DNA of 64,000 bases from Rhizobium sp. NFR03 (GCF_900111275.1 NZ_FOGR01000001.1:124001-188000); one strand, 5' to 3'; counted from the stretch's first letter, positions 1-10,430 are shown. Translations and numbers: made by a program. The notes: generated by a model from the letters alone, not told the origin.

Positions 1-44
1 TCGACAAGATCGACGAAAACCTGCGCAAGGCGATGGCCGCCTGA
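1..44 (+). CDS. icd: Isocitrate dehydrogenase, C-terminal end (partial)
   Basis: Only the last 13 codons and a TGA stop lie in the window; the peptide is DKIDENLRKAMAA. It resembles the C-terminus of rhizobial NADP-dependent isocitrate dehydrogenase, the TCA-cycle enzyme converting isocitrate to 2-oxoglutarate. The assignment also leans on position, because icd lies close to alaS and recA in rhizobial chromosomes as far as I recall. The fragment is too short for identification from sequence alone. A strong terminator follows 28 bases after the stop, consistent with the end of a gene. Confidence 0.5.
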   Translation, partial: DKIDENLRKAMAA

Positions 45-72
45 TCAGGCGCGAAAGCTGACGACCCGTATC

Positions 73-104
73 GAACCCGGCTGTAAAGCCGGGTTCTTTC
101 GTTT
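73..104 (+). terminator. Rho-independent terminator after icd
   Basis: A perfect 9-bp stem (73-81 with 88-96, GAACCCGGC pairing with GCCGGGTTC) encloses a 6-base loop and is followed by TTTCGTTT. It faces rightward and would end the icd transcript before the acetyltransferase gene. Confidence 0.85.
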
Positions 105-165
105 CGCCGCTCGGCTATATAACGTACAGCTCTCTTGCCCACGCAGATACCTCCGCGAGATACAG

Positions 166-633
166 ATGAGCACAAGGCCAGCACAGCAGACGATCCGCCC
201 TCTCGAACCGCAGGACCGTGCGCAGTGGGAACCCATGTGGCGCGCCTACCTCGCCTTCTACGAGACGACGCTCCCAGAGGCGCAATACGACCTGACTTGG
301 CAACGACTGCAGGAGCCAGCAGAACCCATGCATGCGCTCGGCGCCTTCGACGCCAGCGGCCACCTCTCCGGCATCGCCCACATCATTTTCCACCGATCCT
401 GCTGGCTTCCGGAATGCACCTGCTATCTTCAGGACCTCTTCGTCGATCCCGCCAACCGGGGCTCTGGCACCGGAGCCGCTCTCATCGAAGCCACCGCCGA
501 CCTCGCCCGCGAAAAACAGGCCGGTCGCCTCTACTGGCTGACCCAAGACGACAACACCACCGCCCGCCGCCTCTACGATCGCGTTGCTGCAGCATCCGGG
601 TTTATTCAGTACCGGAAGTCTCTGGACCAGTAA
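166..633 (+). CDS. GNAT-family N-acetyltransferase
   Basis: A 155-residue single-domain protein of the GNAT fold, which moves an acetyl group from acetyl-CoA to an amine. The acetyl-CoA-binding motif A is visible as LFVDPANRGSGTGAAL around residues 91-106, and a C-terminal motif B segment with NTTARRLYDRV follows. The substrate cannot be told from the sequence. The gene stands alone, after the icd terminator and 265 bases before the next start. An ATG at 166 gives the normal length for the family. Confidence 0.85.
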   Translation: MSTRPAQQTIRPLEPQDRAQWEPMWRAYLAFYETTLPEAQYDLTWQRLQEPAEPMHALGAFDASGHLSGIAHIIFHRSCWLPECTCYLQDLFVDPANRGSGTGAALIEATADLAREKQAGRLYWLTQDDNTTARRLYDRVAAASGFIQYRKSLDQ

Positions 634-843
634 CGACCGCTTCAGTGCTGCCTCCACCCGAAAAACGGGAAGCAGGTCAATATCTTCCGGATCGCCGAGA
701 AGCCCTGGATCCTGATTTCGACCCATGTCGTCACGGCGAAACCGCAAGGAACGTCGGGGCGACAGGCTTATCATCACGGTGACCCTTTACCGATTTCCGA
801 TGCCATACGTCCTCCTGACAGAGCAACTGCCTTGTGAATTTCA

Positions 844-873
844 TTGACTGACCGTCAGTCACAGTCGTATATT
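844..873 (+). promoter_or_regulatory. Promoter with overlapping TetR-type operator for the DinB-tetR operon
   Basis: A -35-like TTGACT (844-849) and a -10-like TATATT (868-873) are 18 bases apart. Lying over the -35 element is an inverted repeat, TGACTGA-CCG-TCAGTCA (845-861), with perfect 7-bp arms. This is the usual form of a TetR/AcrR-family operator, and the operon it precedes encodes a TetR protein, so autorepression is the simplest reading. The promoter and operator are seen in the sequence; the regulator-operator pairing is inferred. Confidence 0.7.
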
Positions 874-898
874 GTCGTCATCCCTAATGGAGGTCGTG

Positions 899-1414
899 AT
901 GACGACACAGTCTCTCTTGCACGCACTCTTTCACTTCAAATCTCGCAGCGATGACGAGTTGCTGAACGCTTTAGCGCGCCTCCCGGATGGGACGACACAG
1001 GCCATGACCGCAGCACTGCGCATTCTCCACCACGCGCATCTCGTGGACAGCATCTTCGCGGCCAACCTTCAGGGGCAGACTCATACGTTCACGGCGAGCT
1101 GGAGAGCCGATCCACCGGCTATCGATGACCTCACGGCCGCAATACGCGAGACCGATATGTGGTATCTGGACTATACAGCCGGGATCAGCGCTTCAGACCT
1201 TGAGGAGCATGTCGATTTTACGTTTACAGATGGAAAGCCGGGGCGCATGTCCCGCGAGGAGATGCTGGCGCATGTGATCACGCACAGCGGCTATCACCGT
1301 GGCGAAGCAGGCCGGCTGATTCCGGAGATCGAAGCAACCGCAATGCGGGACATTTTCGCTGGATATCTGCACGAGGCCGAACCCGAGCGCCGCCGCACCG
1401 TCATACTCTCCTAA
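899..1414 (+). CDS. DinB-family protein
   Basis: A 171-residue protein of the DinB/YfiT four-helix-bundle family, whose members use three histidines to bind a metal and often act as thiol-dependent transferases. The N-terminal histidines lie in ILHHAHLVD near residue 40, and the C-terminal motif HVITHSGYHRGE near residue 130 is the family signature. An ATG at 899 is preferred over TTG 872 or ATG 887 because GGAGG sits 5 bases upstream. It is the first gene of a two-gene operon with tetR, 43 bases apart, behind a palindromic operator. It may serve in detoxification or stress defence, but the substrate is unknown. Confidence 0.85.
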   Translation: MTTQSLLHALFHFKSRSDDELLNALARLPDGTTQAMTAALRILHHAHLVDSIFAANLQGQTHTFTASWRADPPAIDDLTAAIRETDMWYLDYTAGISASDLEEHVDFTFTDGKPGRMSREEMLAHVITHSGYHRGEAGRLIPEIEATAMRDIFAGYLHEAEPERRRTVILS

Positions 1415-1457
1415 GCCGGGATGGATTCCAGGATTGAAATCGGAGCGAGCTTGATCA

Positions 1458-2075
1458 ATGGCGAATCCCCCCTCCAGGCAACCCAGAACCCGTCCCCCTG
1501 AAGAACGCCGCCGGCAATTGCTGGAGGCGGCCCAGAGACTGTTTCTCGAAAAAGGCGTCGAGAGCACGTCCGTAGAAGACATCACGTCCGCTGCGATGGT
1601 TTCAAAAGGATCGTTCTATCTGCACTTCGCCTCGCGAACCGACGTGATCGAAGCGTTAAGGACTGATTTTGTCGAAAATCTCTTCGCGTCCGTGAAAGCA
1701 GACGTTGATCGGGAGCGCAAAGGCGACTGGAAATCCAGACTTATGGCATGGGTTACTGCATGCGCCCTCGGATATCTGACGACCGCGCGCTTGCATCATC
1801 TTCTCTTCACCACCGCCCCCGTACCGTCTCGGGATGGCCTGACGCGAAACATCCTGATCGACGACCTCACGGACCTCCTCAACGCCGGTTGCCGCAGTCA
1901 CGCATGGGAATTGAAGGATCCGGCATTCACCTCCGTTTTCCTGTTCAACGCGCTTCATGCTGTCGTCGATCAGGGGAAATGTATGGAGAGCACGGACGAG
2001 CGCGAGGCACTTCTCGCCAATATTCGGCTGCATACAGAACAGCTCATATTCACCAAGCCGTATCCGACGGCATAA
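1458..2075 (+). CDS. TetR/AcrR-family transcriptional regulator
   Basis: 205 residues. The N-terminal helix-turn-helix domain covers about residues 14-62, with RRRQLLEAAQRLFLEKGVES, SVEDITSAAMVSKGSFYLHF and the aromatic SFYLHF turn typical of TetR proteins. The C-terminal ligand-binding half is variable and does not reveal the inducer. It lies 43 bases after the DinB gene and is probably cotranscribed with it. The perfect palindrome at 845-861 in the operon promoter is the likely binding site. Its transcript meets a strong terminator at 2202-2233. Confidence 0.9.
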   Translation: MANPPSRQPRTRPPEERRRQLLEAAQRLFLEKGVESTSVEDITSAAMVSKGSFYLHFASRTDVIEALRTDFVENLFASVKADVDRERKGDWKSRLMAWVTACALGYLTTARLHHLLFTTAPVPSRDGLTRNILIDDLTDLLNAGCRSHAWELKDPAFTSVFLFNALHAVVDQGKCMESTDEREALLANIRLHTEQLIFTKPYPTA

Positions 2076-2201
2076 CGCCTTACATCAAGATCGATGTTAC
2101 AGTTGGCGATGCAGCGCTTTTCGTCACTCATATCGACGTGCATGCGTCAGCGCCATGTTTGGTACCTTCATCTGCGTCAAGCCGATCTTGTCCGGACGGA
2201 G

Positions 2202-2233
2202 TGTCGGCCACCGCATATGGTGGCCGACATTTT
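2202..2233 (+). terminator. Rho-independent terminator after tetR
   Basis: A perfect 11-bp stem (2202-2212 with 2219-2229) with the 6-base loop GCATAT is followed by TTTT. It faces rightward and ends the DinB-tetR transcript against the converging alaS gene, whose stop is at 2250. Confidence 0.8.
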
Positions 2234-2249
2234 CCGGCTATCATGCGGA

Positions 2250-4928
2250 TCAAGCAGCCGCCGCGATATCGGCAATCGCCTGCGCGACCGCTTCGATGGC
2301 ATCGGCGGCAAGCGTGCCGTCGGGGCCGCCGGCCTGGGCCATGTCGGGACGGCCGCCGCCGCCTTTGCCGCCAAGCGCGGCCGAGGCGATGCGGACGAGA
2401 TCGACGGCGCTGTGCGCCTTGACGAGGTCTTCCGTTACGCCGACGACGGCGCTGGCCTTCCCGTCATCGGCAACGCCGATGAAGGTGACGATGCCGGAGC
2501 CGAGGCTCTTCTTGCCGTCGTCCGCAAGCCCCTTCAGGTCCTTCGGATCGACGCCGGTAACGACCTTGCCGAGGAATTTGATGCCGTTGATGTCACGCGG
2601 CGCATCCGTGGAACCGGCAGCACCGCCGCCGCCGAGCGCAAGCTTGCGCCGGGCATCCGCCAGTTCGCGTTCCAGCTTGCGCCGCTCGTCCATCAGGCTC
2701 TCGACGCGACCGAGGACGTCAGCCGGCTGGACCTTCAGCGTGGACGCCAGCGTCTTCACGCGCTCATCCTGTTCCGAGAGATATCCGAGCGCCGAAACGC
2801 CGGTCAGCGCCTCGATGCGGCGCACCCCCGAACCAACGGCGCTTTCGCCGAGGATCCGCACGAGCCCGATCTCGCCCGTCGCGCCGACATGCGTACCGCC
2901 GCACAACTCGACCGAATAGGGGCGACCGGCCTTCCCGCCGCGCACGCCCTGCCCCATCGAGACCACGCGCACTTCATCGCCGTACTTCTCGCCGAACAAC
3001 GCCATCGCGCCTTCGGCAATGGCGTCGTCGACGCTCATCAGGCGGGTCGTGACAGGCGTGTTCTGGACAATGATCTCGTTGGCCATGTCCTCGACGACCT
3101 TCAATTCCTCGGCCGTCATGGGCTTCGGGTGAGAAACGTCGAAGCGCAGACGCTCGGGCGCGACCAGCGAACCCTTCTGCGCGACATGTGTGCCCAGAAC
3201 CTCGCGCAATGCCTCATGCAGCAGATGCGTTGCCGAATGGTTGGCGCGCAACCGTCCACGGCGGGCGTGATCGACGGTCAGGGCAACAGCGTCGCCAGCC
3301 CGGATTGTGCCTTCCTCGACGGTTGCGATGTGAACGAACACGCCTTCGCCGCGCTTCTGGGTGTCCGTCACGTTCAGGCGCGCGCCATCGGAGGTGATGA
3401 TGCCGGTATCGCCCATCTGTCCGCCGGACTCGCCGTAGAACGGCGTCTGATTGACGACGATCTGGACGGTTTCGCCGGCAGACGCAGACTCGATCAGCGC
3501 CCCGCCGCGCACGAGCGCTTGCACGACACCTTCGGCCGTTTCGGTATCGTAGCCGAGAAACTCGGTCGCACCGAAGCGGTCCTTCAATTCGTACCAGATC
3601 GTCTCGGTGGCGGTATCGCCGGAACCGGACCAGCTGGCGCGGGCCTCGGCCTTCTGCCGCTGCATCGCATCGGTGAAACCGGTCAGGTCGACGCCGATCC
3701 CACGGCCGCGCAACGCATCCTGCGTCAGGTCGAGCGGAAAGCCATAGGTATCGTAAAGCTTGAAGGCGGTCTCGCCATCGAGCGTATCGCCCTTGTCGAG
3801 CGTCGCTGTCGCATCGGCGAGCAGCCCGAGACCGCGATCGAGCGTCTTGCGGAAGCGGGTCTCCTCGAGCTTCAGCGTCTCCGAGATCAGCGACTCCGCA
3901 CGCGCAAGTTCGGGATAGGCGCGGCCCATCTCGCCGACCAGCGCCGGCAGCAGCTTCCACATCAGCGGCTCGCGCGCGCCCAGGAGCTCGGCGTGACGCA
4001 TCGCACGGCGCATGATGCGGCGAAGCACGTAACCGCGGCCTTCGTTCGACGGCAGCACGCCATCCGCGATCAGGAACGCGGACGAACGCAGATGATCGGC
4101 AATCACGCGATGGCTTGCCCGACGGTCGCCCTCGGCCTTGACGCCGGTTGCTTCCTCGGATGCAGAGATCAGGGCGCGGAAAAGGTCGATGTCGTAATTG
4201 TCGTGTTTGCCCTGCAGCAGTGCTGCGACGCGCTCCAGGCCCATGCCGGTGTCGATCGACGGACGTGGCAGGTCGAGGCGCTCTTCCTTCGTCACCTGCT
4301 CGTACTGCATGAAGACGAGGTTCCAGATCTCGATGAACCGATCGCCGTCCTCATCCGGTGAGCCCGGAGGTCCGCCCCAGATATGATCCCCATGGTCGTA
4401 GAAAATTTCCGAACACGGACCGCACGGGCCCGTATCACCCATCGCCCAGAAATTGTCGCTGGTGGGAATACGGATGATCCGGTCATCCGAAAGGCCGGCA
4501 ATCTTCTTCCAGAGGCCGAACGCCTCGTCATCGGTGTGGTAGACCGTGACCAGCAGGCGCTTGGCGTCGATGCCGAACTCCTTTGTGATCAGGTTCCAGG
4601 CGAGTTCGATCGCTCGTTCCTTGAAGTAGTCGCCGAACGAAAAGTTGCCAAGCATCTCAAAGAAGGTGTGATGGCGAGCAGTGTAGCCGACATTGTCGAG
4701 GTCGTTGTGCTTGCCGCCCGCGCGCACGCATTTCTGCGCCGAAGTGGCCGTGGAATAAGGGCGTTGCTCAAGACCGGTGAAGACGTTCTTGAACTGAACC
4801 ATGCCGGCATTGGTGAACATCAGCGTCGGATCGTTACGGGGAACGAGCGGGCTCGACGGCACGACCGTGTGGCCGTTCGTCTTGAAATAGTCGAGGAATG
4901 TCGACCGTATCTCGTTTACGCCGCTCAT
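2250..4928 (-). CDS. alaS: Alanyl-tRNA synthetase
   Basis: 892 residues, normal length for bacterial AlaRS, which charges tRNA-Ala in the cytoplasm. The class II catalytic core is at the N-terminus ([19 protein letters not shown], then [18 protein letters not shown]). The editing domain has the zinc-binding [11 protein letters not shown] near residue 567 and CGGTHV near residue 675. The C-terminal DHHA1-like domain ends in an alanine-rich tail. The family makes the ATG at 4928 the natural start. recA lies upstream on the same strand, separated by 408 bases that contain a recA terminator, so alaS should have its own promoter. Confidence 0.98.
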   Translation of the reverse strand: MSGVNEIRSTFLDYFKTNGHTVVPSSPLVPRNDPTLMFTNAGMVQFKNVFTGLEQRPYSTATSAQKCVRAGGKHNDLDNVGYTARHHTFFEMLGNFSFGDYFKERAIELAWNLITKEFGIDAKRLLVTVYHTDDEAFGLWKKIAGLSDDRIIRIPTSDNFWAMGDTGPCGPCSEIFYDHGDHIWGGPPGSPDEDGDRFIEIWNLVFMQYEQVTKEERLDLPRPSIDTGMGLERVAALLQGKHDNYDIDLFRALISASEEATGVKAEGDRRASHRVIADHLRSSAFLIADGVLPSNEGRGYVLRRIMRRAMRHAELLGAREPLMWKLLPALVGEMGRAYPELARAESLISETLKLEETRFRKTLDRGLGLLADATATLDKGDTLDGETAFKLYDTYGFPLDLTQDALRGRGIGVDLTGFTDAMQRQKAEARASWSGSGDTATETIWYELKDRFGATEFLGYDTETAEGVVQALVRGGALIESASAGETVQIVVNQTPFYGESGGQMGDTGIITSDGARLNVTDTQKRGEGVFVHIATVEEGTIRAGDAVALTVDHARRGRLRANHSATHLLHEALREVLGTHVAQKGSLVAPERLRFDVSHPKPMTAEELKVVEDMANEIIVQNTPVTTRLMSVDDAIAEGAMALFGEKYGDEVRVVSMGQGVRGGKAGRPYSVELCGGTHVGATGEIGLVRILGESAVGSGVRRIEALTGVSALGYLSEQDERVKTLASTLKVQPADVLGRVESLMDERRKLERELADARRKLALGGGGAAGSTDAPRDINGIKFLGKVVTGVDPKDLKGLADDGKKSLGSGIVTFIGVADDGKASAVVGVTEDLVKAHSAVDLVRIASAALGGKGGGGRPDMAQAGGPDGTLAADAIEAVAQAIADIAAAA

Positions 4929-5336
4929 GTCTGGTCCTTCGTCCCTGCTCTACCCTGGCCGCTGCTGACGAGCGGCTCCGGGCGGTATCGATTGCACACG
5001 TCCAAGCGCCATCCTCTTCCGTCAACGGAGCATCAGCCTTGCACGAACCCGAGGCTTTTATCGCCCGCGGAAATCCCTGTCCAGCAGCATGTCCCGCAAC
5101 AGGCTCTGCCGCATGCAACCGTTCACGTCCAACGAACGGTTCGTCGAAGGCTGTGCCTGTCAAACAACAGAACGGCCGCTCCGAAAGGGAGCGGCCGTTC
5201 AAGGCATGGCCTGAAATCATAACCCGTCGAGCCTGCCTGAAGCGGCACAGACAACAATGAGGCGACGCATACCGAGATTGTCAGACCATCACTCCGGGCG
5301 ACGTTCGATCAAAACCGGGCGCTGCATCCCTGCGTC
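4929..5336. other. alaS-recA intergenic region
   Basis: 408 bases between the recA stop and the alaS start. It holds the recA terminator hairpin near 5158-5200, and presumably the alaS promoter, for which I see no convincing -35/-10 pair. Open frames crossing it lack ribosome binding sites and family resemblance. Confidence 0.6.
5158..5200 (-). terminator. Probable terminator of recA
   Basis: A perfect 13-bp stem (5170-5182 with 5188-5200, GAACGGCCGCTCC pairing with GGAGCGGCCGTTC) has a 5-base loop. Read leftward it is followed by TGTTGTTTGAC, a moderately T-rich tail. It lies about 140 bases after the recA stop. Confidence 0.65.
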
Positions 5337-6428
<1,092 letters not shown>

Positions 6429-6484
6429 TTCATCCACCTTTAGGTTATCGGGTCAATCGAGGCAATGAACCCGCCGCTGGTCTG

Positions 6485-6513
6485 TATGTACTCTTTTTGT
6501 TCTCATTCCACAA
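6485..6513 (-). promoter_or_regulatory. recA promoter with degenerate SOS (LexA) box
   Basis: Read on the minus strand, TTGTGG (6513-6508) and TACATA (6490-6485) are 17 bases apart. Between them and overlapping the -10 is GAAC-AAAAAGA-GTAC (6502-6488), one base off the alphaproteobacterial LexA motif GAAC-N7-GAAC (GTTC-N7-GTTC on the other strand). This matches known SOS control of recA in the class; the mismatch suggests a weaker site or another true box. Confidence 0.55.
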
Positions 6514-6662
6514 GAGGCCATCAACACATTGACACATCATTCGAATTCGATTTTCGTTCTTCTCATGTTCCACGCTCCTTCTGCCATTGCTGAAGAACCC
6601 TTCCGCATGCTGGCCCGTCGAGCGAATCGGTTGCCTAAGGGTCTTGAACGAGGAGAATCCGA

Positions 6663-7643
6663 ATGAAGAACGTGGTCGTCCTCGGCGGCGCGCATATCGA
6701 CCGGCGCGGTCGGATTGCGGGTGCGACGACGCTGGGTGCCAGCAATCCGGGCCGCTGGTTCGAGGAGGCGGGCGGCGGCGGCTTCAACGCCGCCCGCGGC
6801 ATGGCGCGACTGGGCTTGTCCGTCAGCATGATCGCGCCGCGCGGCGGCGACGCGGAGGGCGAGACCGTGGCGCGCGCGACGGAGGCAGCCGGCGTCATCG
6901 ATCGGTCGTTCACCTTCCTCGACAGGCGCACGCCGAGCTACACCGCCATTCTGGAAGCAGACGGCAACCTCGTCGTCGCACTCGCGGACATGGAGCTCTA
7001 CACGATGTTCTCGCCGCGCAGGCTGCGCCAGCGTGCGCTGCGCGATCTCGTCGCCGTGGCGCATCTGGTGCTGGTGGATGCGAACCTGCCGGCCGAAACG
7101 CTTGCCAGCGCCGTGCGGATGGCGAAAGAGGCCGGGGCACGAACGGCGGCCATCGCCATCTCTCCGGCAAAGGTCGGGCGGTTGACGTCGGCCTTTCCCC
7201 ATCTCGATCTCCTGTTTCTCAACGAGGTCGAGGCCGCTGCGATCGGCGGGGAAAAGAGTGTGACGACTGAGGGCTGGCCGGCGATCCTGCGTCGCGTCGG
7301 CATTTCCGGCGGTGTCGTCACGCGCGGCGGCCGTGCAGCCGTTGCTTTCAAAGATGACGATGTTGCGACCGTCCGCCCGCCCGATATCGACGCCCTTGCC
7401 GACGTGACCGGCGCCGGAGACGCTTTGGCGGCGGGCTTCCTTAACGCCCTGATGCGGGGCGCGGCCCTCGGCGAGTGCCTGCGCGCAGGCGTGGGTGCGG
7501 CGGCCGTCACCGTCCGTTCGCCGCTCGCGGTCGCGGACGATCTCTCCCCCGAACGACTGGCGCAGGAATTGCGGCTTGTGTCTCCCGCCGAAATCCTGTC
7601 TTCAACGCCTCATCACCGCAGTGCCGAAAAGGATGCCTCATGA
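6663..7643 (+). CDS. psuK: Pseudouridine kinase (PfkB family)
   Basis: 326 residues of the PfkB/ribokinase fold. The N-terminus MKNVVVLGGAHIDRRG, the glycine-rich EEAGGGGFNAARGMARLG and the C-terminal catalytic DVTGAGDALAAGFL (anion hole and base Asp) are all present. PfkB sequence alone does not fix the substrate. The next gene overlaps it by ATGA and is a clear pseudouridine-5'-phosphate glycosidase, so this kinase most likely phosphorylates pseudouridine. The recA promoter region lies upstream in the opposite direction. Confidence 0.85.
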   Translation: MKNVVVLGGAHIDRRGRIAGATTLGASNPGRWFEEAGGGGFNAARGMARLGLSVSMIAPRGGDAEGETVARATEAAGVIDRSFTFLDRRTPSYTAILEADGNLVVALADMELYTMFSPRRLRQRALRDLVAVAHLVLVDANLPAETLASAVRMAKEAGARTAAIAISPAKVGRLTSAFPHLDLLFLNEVEAAAIGGEKSVTTEGWPAILRRVGISGGVVTRGGRAAVAFKDDDVATVRPPDIDALADVTGAGDALAAGFLNALMRGAALGECLRAGVGAAAVTVRSPLAVADDLSPERLAQELRLVSPAEILSSTPHHRSAEKDAS

Positions 7644-8563
7644 CACGACCCATCTCGCACGATCTGCCGATCGCCTATTCCGCCGAAGTCGCCGCCGCCA
7701 AGGCACGCGGCTCGGCCATCGTCGCGCTGGAATCGACCATCATCACCCATGGCATGCCCTACCCCGGCAACCTCGACATGGCCCGCAGCGTCGAGGCGAT
7801 CATTCGTGACCAGGGCGCCGTACCCGCCACCGTCGCGGTCATCGACGGCACGCTGCACATCGGCCTCGATGCGGAACTGCTGGAGGCGCTGGCCCAGACG
7901 CGCGGCGCGATGAAGGTGTCGCGGGCGGACCTCGCCTTCGCCATCGCGGAACGCCGTACGGGCGCGACGACGGTTGCTGCCACCATGATTGCCGCCGCGC
8001 GCGCCGGGATCCGCGTCTTCGCCACGGGCGGCATCGGCGGGGTCCACCGCAAGGCCGAGGAGACCTTCGACATCTCGGCCGATCTCGAGGAACTCGCGTG
8101 CACCGGCGTCATCGTGGTCTGCGCCGGGGCCAAGGCCATTCTCGATGTTCCCAAGACGCTCGAAGTGCTGGAAACCCGCGGTGTGCCTGTCGTCACCTAT
8201 GACAGCGAGATCTTTCCCGCTTTCTGGTCGCGCGATTCGGGCCTGAAGAGCCCGCTGATGCTGAACAGCCCGGCAGCCATCGCCAACTTCCAGCGGATGC
8301 GCGATCGCCTCGGCATCGACGGCGGCATGCTGATTGCGAACCCTGTCCCGGAGGAAAGTGAAATTCCGCGCGATGAAATGGAGATCTATATCGCCCGCGC
8401 GCTTGATAATGCCGACCGGGACAAGATCATCGGCAAGGCCGTCACGCCTTACCTGCTGCAGAGCATCTTCGAGCTGACGGACGGGCGCAGCCTTGAGACC
8501 AACATTGCTCTGGTCGAGAACAATGCGCGTCTCGCCGCCGAAATCGCCGTCGCGCTGATGTAG
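7640..8563 (+). CDS. psuG: Pseudouridine-5'-phosphate glycosidase
   Basis: 307 residues. PsuG splits pseudouridine 5'-phosphate reversibly into uracil and ribose 5-phosphate, by opening the C-C glycosidic bond. Family hallmarks include VALESTIITHGMPYPGN near the N-terminus, TVAATMIAAARAGIRVFATG and GIGGVHR in the middle, and the manganese-site segment around VCAGAKAILDVPKTLE. The ATG at 7640 overlaps the psuK stop as ATGA, with AAAAGGA just upstream. The longer in-frame extension to 7475 runs inside psuK and is not used. Together psuK and psuG return pseudouridine from RNA turnover to central metabolism. Confidence 0.95.
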   Translation: MTRPISHDLPIAYSAEVAAAKARGSAIVALESTIITHGMPYPGNLDMARSVEAIIRDQGAVPATVAVIDGTLHIGLDAELLEALAQTRGAMKVSRADLAFAIAERRTGATTVAATMIAAARAGIRVFATGGIGGVHRKAEETFDISADLEELACTGVIVVCAGAKAILDVPKTLEVLETRGVPVVTYDSEIFPAFWSRDSGLKSPLMLNSPAAIANFQRMRDRLGIDGGMLIANPVPEESEIPRDEMEIYIARALDNADRDKIIGKAVTPYLLQSIFELTDGRSLETNIALVENNARLAAEIAVALM

Positions 8564-8703
8564 CTTGCAATCCCGAGCCGGGTGGCGCGGATGTGTCCCG
8601 CTCCACCCGGAAACATGCAGGTACCGCACGCCGGGCCTTGACCCGGCCGGTCGATGTTCAGCCCAGAAAACCCGTCCGTGACCGGTGCTTTCCGAAGGCG
8701 AAA

Positions 8704-9066
8704 TCAGCCCTTGCTGAGGGTTGCGCGGGTGACCTGTCCCGTTGGACCCCACGTGAAAACATAAGCACCGCTGGGCGACATGATCACGGTGCTTCCGTTC
8801 TTGCCGACCGTCATGGAAAGACGGCTCGCGGTCAGTTTCACATTCCACAGGGACTGTGGCTGCCCCTGGAAGAAGTAGCGCACGGCGCCGTCCGCGGCCA
8901 CGACGAGCCGGACGGGCTTGCCGCTCGGCAGTTTTCCGCTCCAGTCGCCGACGAACGCGCTTTCCGCCGATGTCAGCGCCGCCCCCTTGTTCGCCGGCGC
9001 GCCACCGCCCGAAACACATGCCGAAAGCGACAGAGAGACCAGTACGGCCGCAATAAGTTTTTTCAT
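8704..9066 (-). CDS. Small predicted lipoprotein
   Basis: 120 residues. The start at 9066 gives MKKLIAAVLVSLSLSAC, a textbook type II signal peptide with the lipobox LSAC, so Cys17 would be lipidated after cleavage. The mature part begins with a Ser/Gly/Ala-rich linker, followed by a compact, probably beta-rich domain (FVGDWSGKLPSGKPVRLVV; VTRATLSKG at the end). I do not recognise a named family. The 45-codon upstream extension has no signal and is excluded. It diverges from the LuxR-type gene. Confidence 0.8.
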   Translation of the reverse strand: MKKLIAAVLVSLSLSACVSGGGAPANKGAALTSAESAFVGDWSGKLPSGKPVRLVVAADGAVRYFFQGQPQSLWNVKLTASRLSMTVGKNGSTVIMSPSGAYVFTWGPTGQVTRATLSKG

Positions 9067-9225
9067 TTCAACCCCATGAGAGAATGTTGCACAACATCCA
9101 ACCGTTATCCGAGAGCACCCATCGCGTCCTCGCCAGAATTGGGGAGAAGCGGCTGACATAAGAAAGAATCTGCTCGAAATTCTGCATGCCCAGGATCGCA
9201 ATGCACATCAACCTTAACGCGATAC

Positions 9226-9243
9226 CATGATGATACGATCATG
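9226..9243. promoter_or_regulatory. Inverted repeat between divergent lipoprotein and LuxR-type genes
   Basis: CATGAT-GATACG-ATCATG is a palindrome with perfect 6-bp arms about 50 bases before the LuxR-type start. It may be an operator for the neighbouring regulator, but such short palindromes also occur by chance. Confidence 0.25.
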
Positions 9244-9295
9244 TTGCGCGATTCCATGGATCTGCCACTGGTCGGGCGTGGGCGTGAGGGCAATG

Positions 9296-10417
9296 ATGGG
9301 ACACCCTATGGATAGCGACGATGCCGATCTGATCGGACGGATTTACACCGCAAGCCTCGTTCCGGAGAAATGGGTCGCCGTGATCGACAGCCTTTCGAAC
9401 CGCTTGCGGGGTCGCGGCGGTTCGCTTTTCACCCTGTCCGACGGGGAACTCTCCTGGGACGCCCCGGCCGCAATCCGCGCCATCATGGAGGACTATGTCG
9501 CAGGCGGCTGGGACAAGAAAAATCCGCGCCTTGCCGGGTTGCTCGCGCGGGCTCATCCGGGCTTTCTTCAGGACAGCGACGTTGCCGAAGGCGATTATGA
9601 ACGCCTTCCGATCGTGACCGAATTTCTGCGTCCGCGCGATATCTTCCACACGGCCGCGACGGTCATCAAAGGCGCGCATGAGGATCTTGCCGTATTTTCC
9701 GTCGATCGCGGGCAGGCAAGCGGCAACTTCACCCCCGGCGACCTCGGCTGGCTCGATGGCATCCGTCCGCATCTGGCCCGCGCCGTCGCCCTGACGAGCC
9801 GCCTGAAAATGCGGCAGGCCGCAACGGCCACAGCCGCCCTTGCCATGGTCGGCATTCCCGCAGCTATCCTGCGCCGGAACCACACGGTCCTCTCAGCAAA
9901 CGCCCTTTTCGAGGATCTGGCAGGTACCGTGTTCATAGCATCGGCCTTTGGCCGCCTTGCCCTTACCGATGTCAGGGCGAACCGTTCCTTGAAACAGGCG
10001 CTTGCCGACAACAGGCAAGCCTCGTCGACAGTGCGCTCCATCCCGATTGGCAATGGCGCCGGCATCGTCGGCGTGCTCCATGCCATACCGGCCTGCTACC
10101 ATGCCCGCGACATTCTCGGCGAGGGCGGAACGCTGCTCGTGCTTGCCCAGCCGAAGGACAGTTCGGTCATCGACCCGGAATGGCTCCACTGGCTCTACGA
10201 TCTGTCTCCGACGGAAGCCGACGTCGCGACACGGCTCGCGCGCGGCGTCACCGTCGAAGGCATAGCGGCTGCGCGCGGCACGTCGATTGCCAGCGTCCGC
10301 ACCCATGTCAAAAGCTTGCTGCGCAAGACCGGGCTGACCCGCCAGTCGGATTTCATCCGTTCCGTCACGAGCCTTGCCGCCATTGCGCCCGCCATGCTGA
10401 GCCGGCAGGCGGGATAG
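9296..10417 (+). CDS. LuxR-type (HTH) transcriptional regulator
   Basis: About 373 residues. The C-terminal 60 residues form a LuxR/FixJ helix-turn-helix (LSPTEADVATRLARGVTVEG, then IASVRTHVKSLLRKTG). The N-terminal 300 residues have a PAS/GAF-like look but lack a recognisable autoinducer-binding or receiver domain, so the signal is unknown. Start choice is uncertain: ATG 9296 has GAGGG 5 bases upstream, while ATG 9308 is preceded by GGGA. The stop lies 13 bases from the stop of the converging cckA gene. Confidence 0.85.
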   Translation: MGHPMDSDDADLIGRIYTASLVPEKWVAVIDSLSNRLRGRGGSLFTLSDGELSWDAPAAIRAIMEDYVAGGWDKKNPRLAGLLARAHPGFLQDSDVAEGDYERLPIVTEFLRPRDIFHTAATVIKGAHEDLAVFSVDRGQASGNFTPGDLGWLDGIRPHLARAVALTSRLKMRQAATATAALAMVGIPAAILRRNHTVLSANALFEDLAGTVFIASAFGRLALTDVRANRSLKQALADNRQASSTVRSIPIGNGAGIVGVLHAIPACYHARDILGEGGTLLVLAQPKDSSVIDPEWLHWLYDLSPTEADVATRLARGVTVEGIAAARGTSIASVRTHVKSLLRKTGLTRQSDFIRSVTSLAAIAPAMLSRQAG

Positions 10418-10430
10418 GCGCCCGTCGCGT

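Noticed and set aside
635-780. Possible degraded coding remnant after the acetyltransferase gene
   Set aside because: A stretch translates to a protein-like string in one frame but has no start, no ribosome binding site and no family I can recognise.
2094-4361. 755-codon frame opposite alaS
   Set aside because: It is the antisense of a certain gene; high GC makes long open antisense frames common, and it lacks a ribosome binding site and any family motif.
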